The notes: a model not told the origin generated them from the letters alone. DNA of 64,000 nucleotides from PALSA-660 sp036508875 (GCA_036508875.1 DATCGP010000012.1:1-64000); one strand, 5' to 3'. Counted from the stretch's first letter, positions 42,587-51,406 are shown. Translations and numbers: made by a program.

Positions 42587-43669
42587 ATGCTCGAGACCGG
42601 TGCGAACTATCTGGCGGTGATCAAGGTCGTCGGTATCGGCGGTGGCGGCAGCAACGCCGTGAACCGCATGGTCGAGGCGGGTGTCAAGGGCGTCGAGTTC
42701 ATCGCGGTGAACACCGACGCGCAGGCGCTCCTGATGTCGGACGCCGACTACAAGGTGCACATCGGCGTCGGGCTGACCAAGGGCCTCGGCGCGGGCGCTG
42801 ACCCTGACGTGGGCCTGCAGGCGGCCGAGGAGTCGCGTGCCCAGATCAAAGAGGCGCTTCAGGGCGCCGACATGGTGTTCATCACCGCGGGCGAGGGCGG
42901 CGGCACCGGCACGGGGGCCGCGCCGATCATCGCCCAGATCGCGAAAGAGGAGATCGGCGCTCTGACCGTCGGCTGCGTCACCCGTCCCTTCGCGTTCGAG
43001 GGCAGGAAGCGCGCACTGCAGGCCGACGAAGGCATCAAGCGTCTCCGCGAGCACGTCGACACGCTGATCGTGATCCCGAACGACCGTCTGCTGCAGGTGG
43101 CGGAGAAGAAGACGTCGATCCTGGACGCGTTCCGCATCGCGGACGACGTCCTGCGCCAAGGCGCGCAGGGCATCACCGACCTGATCACCGTCCCCGGCCT
43201 GATCAACTTGGACTTCGCCGACGTTCGGACGATCATGCAGGACGCCGGGTCCGCTCTCATGGGCATCGGCATCGCGACCGGCGACAACCGCGCCCACGAG
43301 GCCGCGAAGGCGGCTATCTCGAGCCCACTGCTCGAGTCCTCGATCGAGGGCGCCGAGGGCGTGCTCCTCTCTATCGCCGGCGGGAGCGACCTGGGACTCT
43401 TCGAGGTCAACGAAGCGGCTGAGGTCGTCGCAGCCGCCGCTCATCCCGACGCCAACATCATCTTCGGCGCCGTGATAGATGACTCGATGCTGGATTCGAT
43501 CCGGGTCACGGTGATCGCGACCGGCTTCGATTCGCGTCGGCGCCAGTCCTCGCTCGCACTCGACGAGGGCGAAGAGTCGGCGCTCCCGACCGCCGCGTCG
43601 GTCCCGACGTTCGAGCCGATCACAGAGGACGACGCGGACATCCCGGCGTTCCTTCGCCGGAAGAGCTAG
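42587..43669 (+). CDS. ftsZ: Cell division GTPase FtsZ
   Basis: FtsZ polymerises into the division ring. The 360-residue protein has VVGIGGGGSNAVNRM, the GTP tubulin signature GEGGGTGTGAAP, the T7 loop region with NLDFADVRTIM, and a short C-terminal linker ending in the conserved DIPAFLRRKS peptide that binds SepF and other partners. I chose the ATG at 42587 because GGGAGGAG lies eight bases upstream; the frame continues upstream to 42539. No ftsA is in the cluster, and sepF lies 6 kb downstream, so SepF is the likely membrane tether. Confidence 0.98.
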   Translation: MLETGANYLAVIKVVGIGGGGSNAVNRMVEAGVKGVEFIAVNTDAQALLMSDADYKVHIGVGLTKGLGAGADPDVGLQAAEESRAQIKEALQGADMVFITAGEGGGTGTGAAPIIAQIAKEEIGALTVGCVTRPFAFEGRKRALQADEGIKRLREHVDTLIVIPNDRLLQVAEKKTSILDAFRIADDVLRQGAQGITDLITVPGLINLDFADVRTIMQDAGSALMGIGIATGDNRAHEAAKAAISSPLLESSIEGAEGVLLSIAGGSDLGLFEVNEAAEVVAAAAHPDANIIFGAVIDDSMLDSIRVTVIATGFDSRRRQSSLALDEGEESALPTAASVPTFEPITEDDADIPAFLRRKS

Positions 43670-43674
43670 CACTC

Positions 43675-43702
43675 GCGACCGCCCGTGTTCTGGGGCGGTC
43701 GC
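43675..43702 (+). terminator. Hairpin after ftsZ, probable terminator
   Basis: GCGACCGCCC at 43675-43684 pairs perfectly with GGGCGGTCGC at 43693-43702 around an eight-base loop, six bases after the ftsZ stop. No T-run follows. Confidence 0.6.
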
Positions 43703-43803
43703 CTGGATATGAACGTCCGCCCGGCGGATACCGGGTGACGGATACACGGCGGGGTGTCGAGGAACAGGGTCCTCGCCACCCCGCGGTGGGCGTCCCGACG
43801 ACG

Positions 43804-43832
43804 TTCGTGGAGCCGGGGCCAACGCGTATCAT
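43804..43832 (+). promoter_or_regulatory. Weak candidate promoter for pgeF-pst
   Basis: TATCAT at 43827-43832 is a fair -10 with TTCGTG 17 bases upstream. It lies between the ftsZ hairpin and pgeF, where a new transcript would be expected to start. Confidence 0.35.
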
Positions 43833-43889
43833 CGTTGCTGGAATTTCAGCCCCTGCCCGCACCGGCTCTCACGAGGGAAGCCTGCGACG

Positions 43890-44714
43890 ATGCCCGCCCT
43901 CAGCACGCGCACGGCCGACGGGATCACCGTGCTCACGGACGACGATCTGCGTTCGGGATCCGGGATCCTCGTGGCCTTTACCGAACGCACCGGCGGTTGC
44001 AGTTCGGCGCCGTTCGCCACTCTCAACCTTGCGGCGCACGTCGGTGACGACCCGGACGCCGTCGACGCCAACCGCGCGTCGGCGATGGGCTCGCTCGGGA
44101 TCGGCGGGGTGCGGGATCGGCTGACGATGGCGCAGCAGGTCCACGGAACCAGCGTCGTCGAGGTGGGGAGCTCGGACGTCGGCGCAGGCGCTTTCGCATC
44201 TGGGGGCACCGCCCTCCCGGTCGCGGGGGTCGACGGCCTCGTCACGGTGCTGGAGGCGGTTCCTCTGCTGCTGTGCTTCGCGGATTGTGTGCCGGTCGTC
44301 TTGGTCGCCACGGCCCCTCGGCGCGCGGTCGCGGTCGTGCACGCGGGATGGCGTGGCGCACTTGGGGGCATAGCCGCTGAAGGGGCGCGAAGGTTGGCGC
44401 TGGCTGCCGGCTGCGACACGTCCGCGATCAGCGCATACGTCGGCCCCCACATCGGTGTCTGCCACTACGAAGTCGACGCCGCGCTGCTGTCGCAATTCGT
44501 CGATACGTTTGGTACCATCGTTGCGGCCCAGGGCCGTTTGGACCTGGGCGTTGTCGTGTCAGAGAGCCTGAATGGGGTCGGCGTGCCGATTTCGTCTGTG
44601 TGCCGTGCCGGGATATGCACGGCTGAACGGACTGACGCGTTCTTCTCGTACCGCGCCGAAGGCCTCACTGGTCGCCACGGCGCGGTCGCGTGCATCCTTG
44701 AGGGCCCGCGATGA
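43890..44714 (+). CDS. pgeF: Peptidoglycan editing factor PgeF (YfiH/laccase-domain)
   Basis: PgeF-type proteins remove UDP-MurNAc carrying L-serine in place of L-alanine, guarding MurC errors. The 274-residue protein has the zinc-site motifs QQVHGTSVV, CFADCVPVVLV and VVHAGWRGALGGIA, plus VGPHIGVCHYEV and DAFFSYRAEGLTGR near the end. The ftsZ-pgeF order is common in Actinomycetota and Bacillota. Its stop overlaps pstS by four bases, so pst expression may depend on pgeF transcription. Confidence 0.93.
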   Translation: MPALSTRTADGITVLTDDDLRSGSGILVAFTERTGGCSSAPFATLNLAAHVGDDPDAVDANRASAMGSLGIGGVRDRLTMAQQVHGTSVVEVGSSDVGAGAFASGGTALPVAGVDGLVTVLEAVPLLLCFADCVPVVLVATAPRRAVAVVHAGWRGALGGIAAEGARRLALAAGCDTSAISAYVGPHIGVCHYEVDAALLSQFVDTFGTIVAAQGRLDLGVVVSESLNGVGVPISSVCRAGICTAERTDAFFSYRAEGLTGRHGAVACILEGPR

Positions 44715-45547
44715 GACGCATCGTCGTCGCGCTCGCCGGGACCGCCCTGATGCTGGCGGGTCTGCTGGCACTCTCGGGCTGCGCTGCATCGACGACCGCC
44801 TCCACGACGCAGCTCACCGTCACCGGATCCACGACCCTTCTTCCGATCGCCGAGGTCTCTGCGGAGGACTTCATGGCCGCCAACTCCGGCACGCGCGTGC
44901 TTGTGTCGGGGGTCGGTTCCTCGGCAGGGATCGAGTCGGTCACCAACGGCACGTGTGACATCGGGACCTCATCGCGGGAGCTGAAACCGGCGGAACTGTC
45001 GCTCGGCCTGGTGGACACGCCGGTGGCCCGGGACGCCATCGCTGTCATCGTCAATCCGGGGAACCCGGTCACCTCACTGAACACCTCCCAGGTGGCGGAC
45101 ATCTTCTCCGGCAAGGTGAGGAACTGGAAAGAGGTCGGCGGCCCCGATCTCGAGATCGGTCTCGTCAACCGCGACGAGGCGTCGGGCACCCGGCAGGCGT
45201 TCCTGGAACTCGTCATGAAGGGCCGCGACTTCGATCCGACCGCTGCCGTACTGCCGGGCACCGGGCAGGTACGCTCCGTCGTCGCACAGTCGCGGATCGC
45301 GGTCGGCTATATCTCGCTCGGGTTCGTCGATTCGTCCGTGAAGGCGATAGTCATCGACGGTGTGGCTCCGACGCCTGCGACGGTGGCTGACAAGTCGTAT
45401 CCGGTATCCCGTGTGTTGCACTTCCTGACAAAGGGTGAGCCGCAGGGTCTGGCCAAGCAGTTCATCGACTACGTGTTGTCGCCGACGATCCAGGACTCGG
45501 TCGTCCCCGACGCGGGCTTCCTTCCGATGAGTGCGGGGGTGAAGTGA
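44711..45547 (+). CDS. pstS: Phosphate ABC transporter substrate-binding lipoprotein
   Basis: PstS binds phosphate outside the membrane. The 278-residue precursor has a lipoprotein signal with Cys24 (LSGC), then the mature fold starting LTVTGSTTLLPIAE. Phosphate-contact segments TGSTT, GTSSRELK and NRDEASGTRQAF are visible. Its ATG overlaps the pgeF stop (ATGA), so it has no promoter of its own directly upstream and no Pho box is visible there. Confidence 0.95.
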   Translation: MRRIVVALAGTALMLAGLLALSGCAASTTASTTQLTVTGSTTLLPIAEVSAEDFMAANSGTRVLVSGVGSSAGIESVTNGTCDIGTSSRELKPAELSLGLVDTPVARDAIAVIVNPGNPVTSLNTSQVADIFSGKVRNWKEVGGPDLEIGLVNRDEASGTRQAFLELVMKGRDFDPTAAVLPGTGQVRSVVAQSRIAVGYISLGFVDSSVKAIVIDGVAPTPATVADKSYPVSRVLHFLTKGEPQGLAKQFIDYVLSPTIQDSVVPDAGFLPMSAGVK

Positions 45548-45548
45548 C

Positions 45549-46535
45549 GTGGCCGGCGATCCCGATCTGACAGGGCACGACGTCGCTCTCGAGATGTGCG
45601 CGGACACCGACGCGGCCCTGCGCGCGCCGGAACCGCCGAAGCAGCCCCCACGGCGCGCGCTGATGAAGATCACGCCCGCCACATACCTCAAGGAAGCCGC
45701 GCTCAAGAACCTCTTCCTGCTGTGTGCGTTCGTCGCTGTGGCGGGCGTCGCGCTCATCTTCATATTCGTCGGGATCAAGGGATGGCCGATCTTCGGCAAG
45801 GTCGGGCTTCTCAACTTCCTCGGAGGTGCGACGTGGCTGCCGACGCAGGGCCACTTCGGCATCCTTCCGCTGATCGTCAACTCGCTTCTGGCGATGACCG
45901 GTGCGCTGATCCTGGGCGGCCCGCTGGCGGTAGGCACCGCGATCTTCCTGTCCGAGGTGGCTTCGCCCCGGGCTCGGGCGATCGTGCGTCCCGCCGTGGA
46001 ACTGCTGGCGGGCATCCCATCCGTCGTCTACGGGTTCTTCGGGTTGGTCCTGCTCCGCCCGATCATCGCGAGCCTCTTCGGAGGGCTCGGGTTCGGGCTG
46101 CTCACCGTGTGGCTGATCCTCGCGGTGATGATCGTTCCGACGATAGCCACGCTGACGGAGGACGCGCTCGGCTCGGTCCCTGAGGGGATCCGCGAGGCGA
46201 GCTACTCGATGGGCGCGACCAAGTGGCAGACGATCTGGCGGGTGCTGCTGCCGGCCGCGAAGATCGGCATCATCGACGCGATCATCCTCGGGATGGGCCG
46301 GGCGATCGGCGAGACGATGGCGGTCGTCATGGTCGCCGGCAATGCCGGTGTCATCCCTGACGGCATCCTGAAGCCGTTCCTTACGCTGACGACCGTCATA
46401 GTCATGGACATGCCGTACGCGTCGGGGGATCACACCACAGCGCTGTTCGGCATCGCGATAGTCCTGTTCATCATCTCGATGCTGTTCGTGGCCGCGATCC
46501 GGGTCATCTCGCGCTTCGGCAAGCAGGTGGGGTAG
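45549..46535 (+). CDS. pstC: Phosphate ABC transporter permease PstC
   Basis: This is one of the two membrane subunits of the phosphate importer. The 328-residue protein has about six membrane segments, and the ATPase-contact EAA loop reads EDALGSVPEGIREASYSMGATKWQT (cited in part). An N-terminal hydrophilic extension of about 38 residues precedes the first helix. GTG at 45549 has GGGGGTGA upstream; an internal ATG at 45663 lacks a ribosome site. It lies one base after the pstS stop. Confidence 0.94.
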   Translation: MAGDPDLTGHDVALEMCADTDAALRAPEPPKQPPRRALMKITPATYLKEAALKNLFLLCAFVAVAGVALIFIFVGIKGWPIFGKVGLLNFLGGATWLPTQGHFGILPLIVNSLLAMTGALILGGPLAVGTAIFLSEVASPRARAIVRPAVELLAGIPSVVYGFFGLVLLRPIIASLFGGLGFGLLTVWLILAVMIVPTIATLTEDALGSVPEGIREASYSMGATKWQTIWRVLLPAAKIGIIDAIILGMGRAIGETMAVVMVAGNAGVIPDGILKPFLTLTTVIVMDMPYASGDHTTALFGIAIVLFIISMLFVAAIRVISRFGKQVG

Positions 46536-46537
46536 CG

Positions 46538-47386
46538 ATGCAGTCACGCGAACGGGTCAACAAGAGCCTGACGAACGCGATCGCGCTCGGCGTCATCTGG
46601 GCGGCGGCCATCGCCACCGTCGGTGCGCTCGGCACGATCCTGCTCTACGTGATCGTCAACGGGATCGGCCAGATCACGCCGACCTTCATCTTCACGTGGC
46701 CTCACGGCGTGAACATGGAGGGCGGGATCTGGCCGACGATACAGGCCACCCTCTACGTGACCGCTTTGGCGATGCTGATCACGACTCCCATAGCCGTGCT
46801 CGCAGCGGTCTACCTGGCCGAGTACGCGGTCCAGGGCCGACTCGTCCGCACGATCCGGTTTGCCGCTGACTCGCTGGCGAGCGTGCCGTCGATCGTCATG
46901 GGACTGTTCGGCCTGTCGTTGTTCGTCGAAGGCCTTGGGATGAAGTTCTCCGTGATCGCGGCGGCGCTCGCGCTCGCGTTCCTCTTGCTCCCGATCATCG
47001 TGCGCACGACGGAAGAGGCCATCCGTGCCGTGCCGAAGTACATCCGCTGGGGCTCCTACGGACTTGGCGCCTCCAAGTGGCAGACCGTCTCCAGGATCGT
47101 CCTCCCGTCCGCGCTTCCGCGGATCACCACCGGCGTGATACTCGCTGCAGGCCGCGCGGCGGGCGAGACAGCCGTCGTCATCTACACGATGGGGACGATG
47201 ATCAACGCCCCGGTATCACCGCTGGACCCCGGCCGAACGATGCCGGTTGACCTGATGCTGAAGGCCCAGGAGGGCATCAACCTGCCGTCCGCTTACGGCA
47301 CGGCGTTGCTGCTCGTGCTCATGGTGCTCGCGTTCAATCTCGTCGCCCGCTTCATCGGGCGCAGGAACAGGAGGATGCAGGGATGA
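46538..47386 (+). CDS. pstA: Phosphate ABC transporter permease PstA
   Basis: This is the second membrane subunit, 282 residues with about six helices. The EAA loop TEEAIRAVPKYIRWGSYGLG and the motif GRAAGETAVVIYTMGT (equivalent to the GETA of PstA) are present. It starts two bases after pstC and overlaps pstB by four bases. Confidence 0.95.
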   Translation: MQSRERVNKSLTNAIALGVIWAAAIATVGALGTILLYVIVNGIGQITPTFIFTWPHGVNMEGGIWPTIQATLYVTALAMLITTPIAVLAAVYLAEYAVQGRLVRTIRFAADSLASVPSIVMGLFGLSLFVEGLGMKFSVIAAALALAFLLLPIIVRTTEEAIRAVPKYIRWGSYGLGASKWQTVSRIVLPSALPRITTGVILAAGRAAGETAVVIYTMGTMINAPVSPLDPGRTMPVDLMLKAQEGINLPSAYGTALLLVLMVLAFNLVARFIGRRNRRMQG

Positions 47387-48207
47387 GCGAACGGCTCGCA
47401 TCGCTGCTGCAGGACCAGGCTTCTGTCGGCACGGGGCGCGACAAGTTCGAGGTGCAGCACCTCAACTTCTTCTACGGCGACTTCAACGCGCTCACCGACA
47501 TTACGGTGGGTATCGCCGAGCACGCGGTCACGGCCTTCATCGGCCCGTCCGGGTGTGGCAAGTCGACGTTTCTGCGCTGCCTGAACCGGATGAACGATCT
47601 CATTCCAGGCACGCGCGTCGAGGGGAAGATCCTGCTCGACGGCCACGAGATCTACGGCCCGGGGGTCGACCCTGTCGACCTTCGCCGCCGCGTGGGCATG
47701 ATCTTCCAGCAGCCGAACCCTTTCCCGATGTCCATCTACGAGAACGTCGCTTACGGCCCCAAGCTCCACGGAGTCAAGAAGAAGGCGGAGCTCGACGGCA
47801 TCGTCGAGGAGTCGCTGAAGCGGGCGAACCTGTGGAAAGAGGTCAAGGACATCCTGGGCAGGGGAGGCCTGACGCTCTCCGGTGGGCAGCAGCAGCGCCT
47901 GTGCATCGCCCGCGTGCTCGCGGTCGAGCCGGACGTGCTGCTCATGGACGAGCCGTGTTCCGCGATCGACCCGACCTCGGTCCAGAAGGTCGAGGACCTG
48001 ATGGCCGAGCTCAAGGACCGCATCACGATCGTCATAGTCACGCACAACATGCAGCAGGCGGCCCGCGTGTCCGACTTCACCGCGTTCTTCCTGCAGGAGG
48101 TGGCCGGGCAGCCGGCGGAGCTGATCGAGTTCGAGCGCACGGCGGCGCTGTTCACGAGCCCGAAGGACAGACGCACCGAGGACTACATCACGGGCCGGTT
48201 CGGATAG
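47383..48207 (+). CDS. pstB: Phosphate ABC transporter ATPase PstB
   Basis: This ATPase drives phosphate import. The 274-residue protein has Walker A GPSGCGKST, the PstB-specific FLRCLNRMNDLIPG, IFQQPNPFPMSIYENVAYG, signature LSGGQQQRLCIAR and Walker B LLMDEPCSAIDP. Length and motifs are standard. A 160-base gap follows before phoU. Confidence 0.97.
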   Translation: MSERLASLLQDQASVGTGRDKFEVQHLNFFYGDFNALTDITVGIAEHAVTAFIGPSGCGKSTFLRCLNRMNDLIPGTRVEGKILLDGHEIYGPGVDPVDLRRRVGMIFQQPNPFPMSIYENVAYGPKLHGVKKKAELDGIVEESLKRANLWKEVKDILGRGGLTLSGGQQQRLCIARVLAVEPDVLLMDEPCSAIDPTSVQKVEDLMAELKDRITIVIVTHNMQQAARVSDFTAFFLQEVAGQPAELIEFERTAALFTSPKDRRTEDYITGRFG

Positions 48208-48266
48208 GCGTCGCGCCGCCCCCTCGGGTTTCACTTAGGTGCAACCTCATCGGGCGGTGGGTAGGG

Positions 48267-48272
48267 TAATAT
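48267..48272 (+). promoter_or_regulatory. Candidate -10 box and possible Pho-type repeat upstream of phoU
   Basis: TAATAT is a good -10 in the pstB-phoU gap, about 96 bases before phoU. Upstream, TTTCAC and TGCAAC recur at an 11-base step (48229-48250 region), loosely like tandem PhoP half-sites. The match is weak. Confidence 0.35.
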
Positions 48273-48367
48273 GTCGGGATTCCCGGGGGGCGTTGTACGG
48301 GCGCGAAGCCGGTGATGCGGGCCGATAGGGGCGCGTGAGAGACGCGTCAAGGAAGGGTGTGGATGTC

Positions 48368-49039
48368 ATGCGCGAGGGCTTCCGGCAAGAGTTGAAGGAC
48401 CTGAAAGCCGAGGTCGTCGCCATCGGTCGCCGGTGCGCGGAGCAGACCGAGTTGAGCGTGCGCGCCCTCGTCGAGGGTGACGCCGACCTTGCGGAAGCGG
48501 TCGTGGACGCTGACGACGAGATCGACGCCCGCACGCTCGCTGTCGAGGAGCACGCGCTCGAAGTCATGGCGACCCAGTTCCCTGTCGCGCGCGACCTGCG
48601 CCTTCTGCACTCGCTGACCTACGTGGCGTGGCACATGGAGCGCATGGGCGATCTCGCGGTCAACATCGCGAAAGCTGCGCGCCGCACCGCGGGCCGCAAG
48701 GGCCCGCAGACCCTGTACGACCTCATCCAGGCACAGGGCAACCTCGTGCACCGCGTCCTCGACGCGATGCTGGCCGCTCTCGAGAACGCCGACCTGGAGT
48801 TGGCGCGAAAGCTTCCCGAGCTCGACGAGCCGATCGACCATCTCTTCAAGCAGTTCTTCCGGGAGCTTGCGCGGCTTCAGAACGAGGACGACATCGAGTG
48901 GGCGTCGTCCATGGTCTTGGCGAGCCGCTACCTCGAACGCGTGGCCGACAACGCCGTCGACATCGGCGAGCGCATCCAATACATGCTGACCGGCACGTTC
49001 GACTCGGTCGAGCACACCGCCGATACCCCAGCGGTCTAG
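48368..49039 (+). CDS. phoU: Phosphate signalling protein PhoU
   Basis: PhoU couples the Pst transporter state to phosphate signalling. The 223-residue protein has two three-helix repeats with the metal-binding motifs: DDEIDARTLAVEEHAL in the first half and LARKLPELDEPIDHLFKQF in the second, then YLERVADNAVDIGERI (each a known PhoU signature). I chose the ATG at 48368 behind GGAAGGG. GTG at 48335 is possible. It has its own gap and promoter candidate, so it may be made independently of pstSCAB. Confidence 0.94.
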   Translation: MREGFRQELKDLKAEVVAIGRRCAEQTELSVRALVEGDADLAEAVVDADDEIDARTLAVEEHALEVMATQFPVARDLRLLHSLTYVAWHMERMGDLAVNIAKAARRTAGRKGPQTLYDLIQAQGNLVHRVLDAMLAALENADLELARKLPELDEPIDHLFKQFFRELARLQNEDDIEWASSMVLASRYLERVADNAVDIGERIQYMLTGTFDSVEHTADTPAV

Positions 49040-49050
49040 GAGGTCCTGCG

Positions 49051-49728
49051 ATGAGCGCGATCGCGGAGCGGTACCGCAAGGTGCTCCGCGAGGTCGCCGA
49101 CGCGGCCGACGTGGCCGGGCGCGATCCCGCTGAAGTGACCTTGGTCGCCGTGACGAAGACGGTCGGCGTGTCGGAGGTCCGTCAGGCCATCGCAGCGGGC
49201 ATGCACGACTTCGGTGAGAATCGCGCTCCCGAGTTCACCGGCAAGCAGGGGCTGTTCCCGAACGAGCGCTGGCACTTCATCGGCACCCTGCAGACGAACA
49301 AGGTCAAGCAGGTCGCAGGTCACGCCGAGTTGATCCACAGCGTCGATTCCTTGGGGTTGCTGCACGCCATCGACCGCCGGGCCCACGAGGCGGGACTCGT
49401 GCAGCCGGTCCTGCTCCAGGTGAACGTCTCGGGTGAGCTGTCCAAGCATGGGATGACGTTCGAAGAGGCCGAGGACGCCGCCCGCGCGGCGGCCGGCCTG
49501 CCCGGCGTGCTGGTCCGTGGCCTGATGACGATGGCGCCGCTCGGCCGCCCCGAGTCGGCCCGCTGGGTGTTCCGGGAGTGCGCCGACTGGATGGGGCGCC
49601 TCGCCTCGATACACTGCGATGCGGTGGAACTCACCGAACTCAGCATGGGGATGTCGAACGATTTCGCCGTCGCCATCGAAGAAGGCGCTACAATCGTTCG
49701 GGTAGGTCGGGCCCTGTTCGGCCGGTAG
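49051..49728 (+). CDS. PLP homeostasis protein (YggS/YlmE, PLPBP family)
   Basis: This PLP-binding barrel protein of 225 residues maintains free pyridoxal phosphate and amino-acid balance. The PLP lysine lies in TLVAVTKTVG, and ENRAPEF, WHFIGTLQTNKVK, LMTMAPLG and LSMGMSNDFAVAIEEGATIVRVG are typical. The ATG at 49051 has a perfect AGGAGG upstream. It leads the yggS-sepF-proC-yggT-divIVA block known from Actinomycetota and Bacillota. Confidence 0.95.
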   Translation: MSAIAERYRKVLREVADAADVAGRDPAEVTLVAVTKTVGVSEVRQAIAAGMHDFGENRAPEFTGKQGLFPNERWHFIGTLQTNKVKQVAGHAELIHSVDSLGLLHAIDRRAHEAGLVQPVLLQVNVSGELSKHGMTFEEAEDAARAAAGLPGVLVRGLMTMAPLGRPESARWVFRECADWMGRLASIHCDAVELTELSMGMSNDFAVAIEEGATIVRVGRALFGR

Positions 49729-49773
49729 GCGCGCGCATTCGCGCGCGGTGGAGACGTCCAAGGAGACCGTGCG

Positions 49774-50313
49774 ATGGGCTTCATGCACCGCGTCAAAGTC
49801 ATGCTCGGTCTTGCTGACGAGTTCGACGACGAGTACGAAGACGACTACGGCCCCGCCGAGGAGTATGACGACGAAGAGGAGGCGCCCTCGCGCCCGTACG
49901 CGTCGCCCTACGGCACCGAGTCGAACTCGGTGCGGAGGATCAACCGGGAGCCCGATCTCATGCGCGCTCGCGACGCGGCCCCACTTCGTGCCGTGTCGTC
50001 GATGAGTGAGAGCGCCGCTTCCAACTCGGGTCCACAGGTCAAGATCCACACCATCGAGCCGAGGGCGTTCTCCGAGGCCCAGGGGATCGCTGACAAGTTC
50101 AAAGCGGGCCAGCCCGTGATCATGAATCTCACGGCGACCGAGCCCGAACTGTCCAGGCGCCTGCTCGACTTCGCGTCGGGGCTCACCTATGCGCTCGACG
50201 GAGGACTCCAGAAGGTGTCGGACCGCGTGTTCATGCTCACCCCGCACAACGTGGACGTGTCGACCGCGGGCCAGGTGCGCGCTCGCGGCGCAGCCGGGCT
50301 CTTCGGCGGGTAG
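49774..50313 (+). CDS. sepF: Cell division protein SepF
   Basis: SepF anchors FtsZ to the membrane. The 179-residue protein starts with an amphipathic N-terminal helix (GFMHRVKVMLGL). An acidic, flexible linker follows to about residue 85, then the SepF domain with VKIHTIEPRAFSEAQGIADKF, VIMNLTATEPELSRRLLDFASGL (cited in parts) and RVFMLTPHNVDVS. AAGGAGA precedes the ATG. With no ftsA present, it is probably essential for ring attachment. Confidence 0.95.
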   Translation: MGFMHRVKVMLGLADEFDDEYEDDYGPAEEYDDEEEAPSRPYASPYGTESNSVRRINREPDLMRARDAAPLRAVSSMSESAASNSGPQVKIHTIEPRAFSEAQGIADKFKAGQPVIMNLTATEPELSRRLLDFASGLTYALDGGLQKVSDRVFMLTPHNVDVSTAGQVRARGAAGLFGG

Positions 50314-50323
50314 GCGACGCGCG

Positions 50324-51133
50324 GTGACCGGCGTGACCAGACTCGCGATCGTCGGTGGCGGGCGGATGGGTGAGGCGATCGCCGCCGGCCTGATCCGGGC
50401 CGGCGGGCTCGCTCCATCGCAGATCGTGATCGCCGAACCAGACCCGGTCAGGCGGGATCGGCTCAGCGCCGAGCACGGCGTGGCCACGGTCGCCAACGGG
50501 ACGGACGCGCTTTCGGGGGCGGATGTTGCGATCCTTGCCGTCAAGCCCCAGGTCATCGACTCCGTTCTGGCGCAGCTCGCCGCCTCGACCGGGACGGCGC
50601 TCGTAGTGAGCATCGCCGGTGGCGTCACGTGCGCCCGGCTGGAGTCGCACCTTCCCGCAGGCACGCGCGTCATACGGGTCATGCCGAACACGCCCGCGCT
50701 CGTCGGCGCGGGGATGAGCATCGTCAGCGGCGGGACCGAGGCCGGTCCCGATGACCTTGCAGTCGTCGAAGGGCTCTTCGGGGCGCTCGGGGACGTGGTG
50801 GTGTTGCCGGAGAACCTCCAGGATGCTTGTACGGCGATCTCGGGCTGTGGTCCGGCGTACATGGCGCTCTTCATAGACGCTCTCGCGCGAGCGGGCGTGC
50901 GCGAAGGGCTCTCACGGGAACTCGCGGAGCGGTTGGCCCTGCAGACGATGCGCGGGACCGTCGAGCTCATCGAGGCCACAGGGCAGCATCCCGGACAGGT
51001 CATCGACGCCGTCTCGAGCCCTGGAGGGTCCACGATAGCGGCGGTCACCGAGCTCGAGTCCAGGGGAGTGCGCGGTGCCATCGCGGCGGCCGTGCGCGCC
51101 GCGGTGACCCGTTCCCGGGAACTCGGCCGCTAG
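50324..51133 (+). CDS. proC: Pyrroline-5-carboxylate reductase
   Basis: ProC makes proline from pyrroline-5-carboxylate with NAD(P)H. The 269-residue protein has the Rossmann loop LAIVGGGRMGEAIAAGL, RVMPNTPALVGAGMS and the catalytic C-terminal domain with SGCGPAYMALFIDAL and VSSPGGSTIAAV. Two in-frame GTGs (50324 and 50333) are possible starts. It sits 10 bases after sepF, a common location. Confidence 0.95.
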   Translation: MTGVTRLAIVGGGRMGEAIAAGLIRAGGLAPSQIVIAEPDPVRRDRLSAEHGVATVANGTDALSGADVAILAVKPQVIDSVLAQLAASTGTALVVSIAGGVTCARLESHLPAGTRVIRVMPNTPALVGAGMSIVSGGTEAGPDDLAVVEGLFGALGDVVVLPENLQDACTAISGCGPAYMALFIDALARAGVREGLSRELAERLALQTMRGTVELIEATGQHPGQVIDAVSSPGGSTIAAVTELESRGVRGAIAAAVRAAVTRSRELGR

Positions 51134-51136
51134 GCG

Positions 51137-51406
51137 ATGGCGAGCATCTGGTTCTACGTAGGGCGTCTTGTCACCGTGTACTCCTGGGCGATCCTCGTCT
51201 ACATAGTGCTGAGCTGGTTCGCTTCGGGCGCGACCGGCGCGCTGCGAGGCGTCTATCGCGGCCTCGCGGCGATCTGCGAGCCCTTCCTCTCGTTGTTCCG
51301 GCGTCTCTTGCCGCCTGTGATGGTCGGCTCGGCGGGCCTCGATCTGTCGCCCATAATCGCGTTGTTCCTGTTGCAGCTCCTAGGCAATGTGGTGAGCCGC
51401 CTGTAG
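51137..51406 (+). CDS. YggT family membrane protein
   Basis: This 89-residue protein has two membrane segments. It carries the family motif SWFASGATGALRGVYRGLAAICEPFL (cited in part), followed by FRRLLPPVMVGSAGLDLSPIIA. YggT proteins have been tied to division and osmotic tolerance, but the role is unclear. It lies three bases after proC and 77 before divIVA. Confidence 0.9.
   Translation: MASIWFYVGRLVTVYSWAILVYIVLSWFASGATGALRGVYRGLAAICEPFLSLFRRLLPPVMVGSAGLDLSPIIALFLLQLLGNVVSRL

Noticed and set aside
42502..42801. 99-codon frame overlapping the start of ftsZ
   Set aside because: It overlaps ftsZ in another frame, is Arg/Gly-rich and has no start signal.
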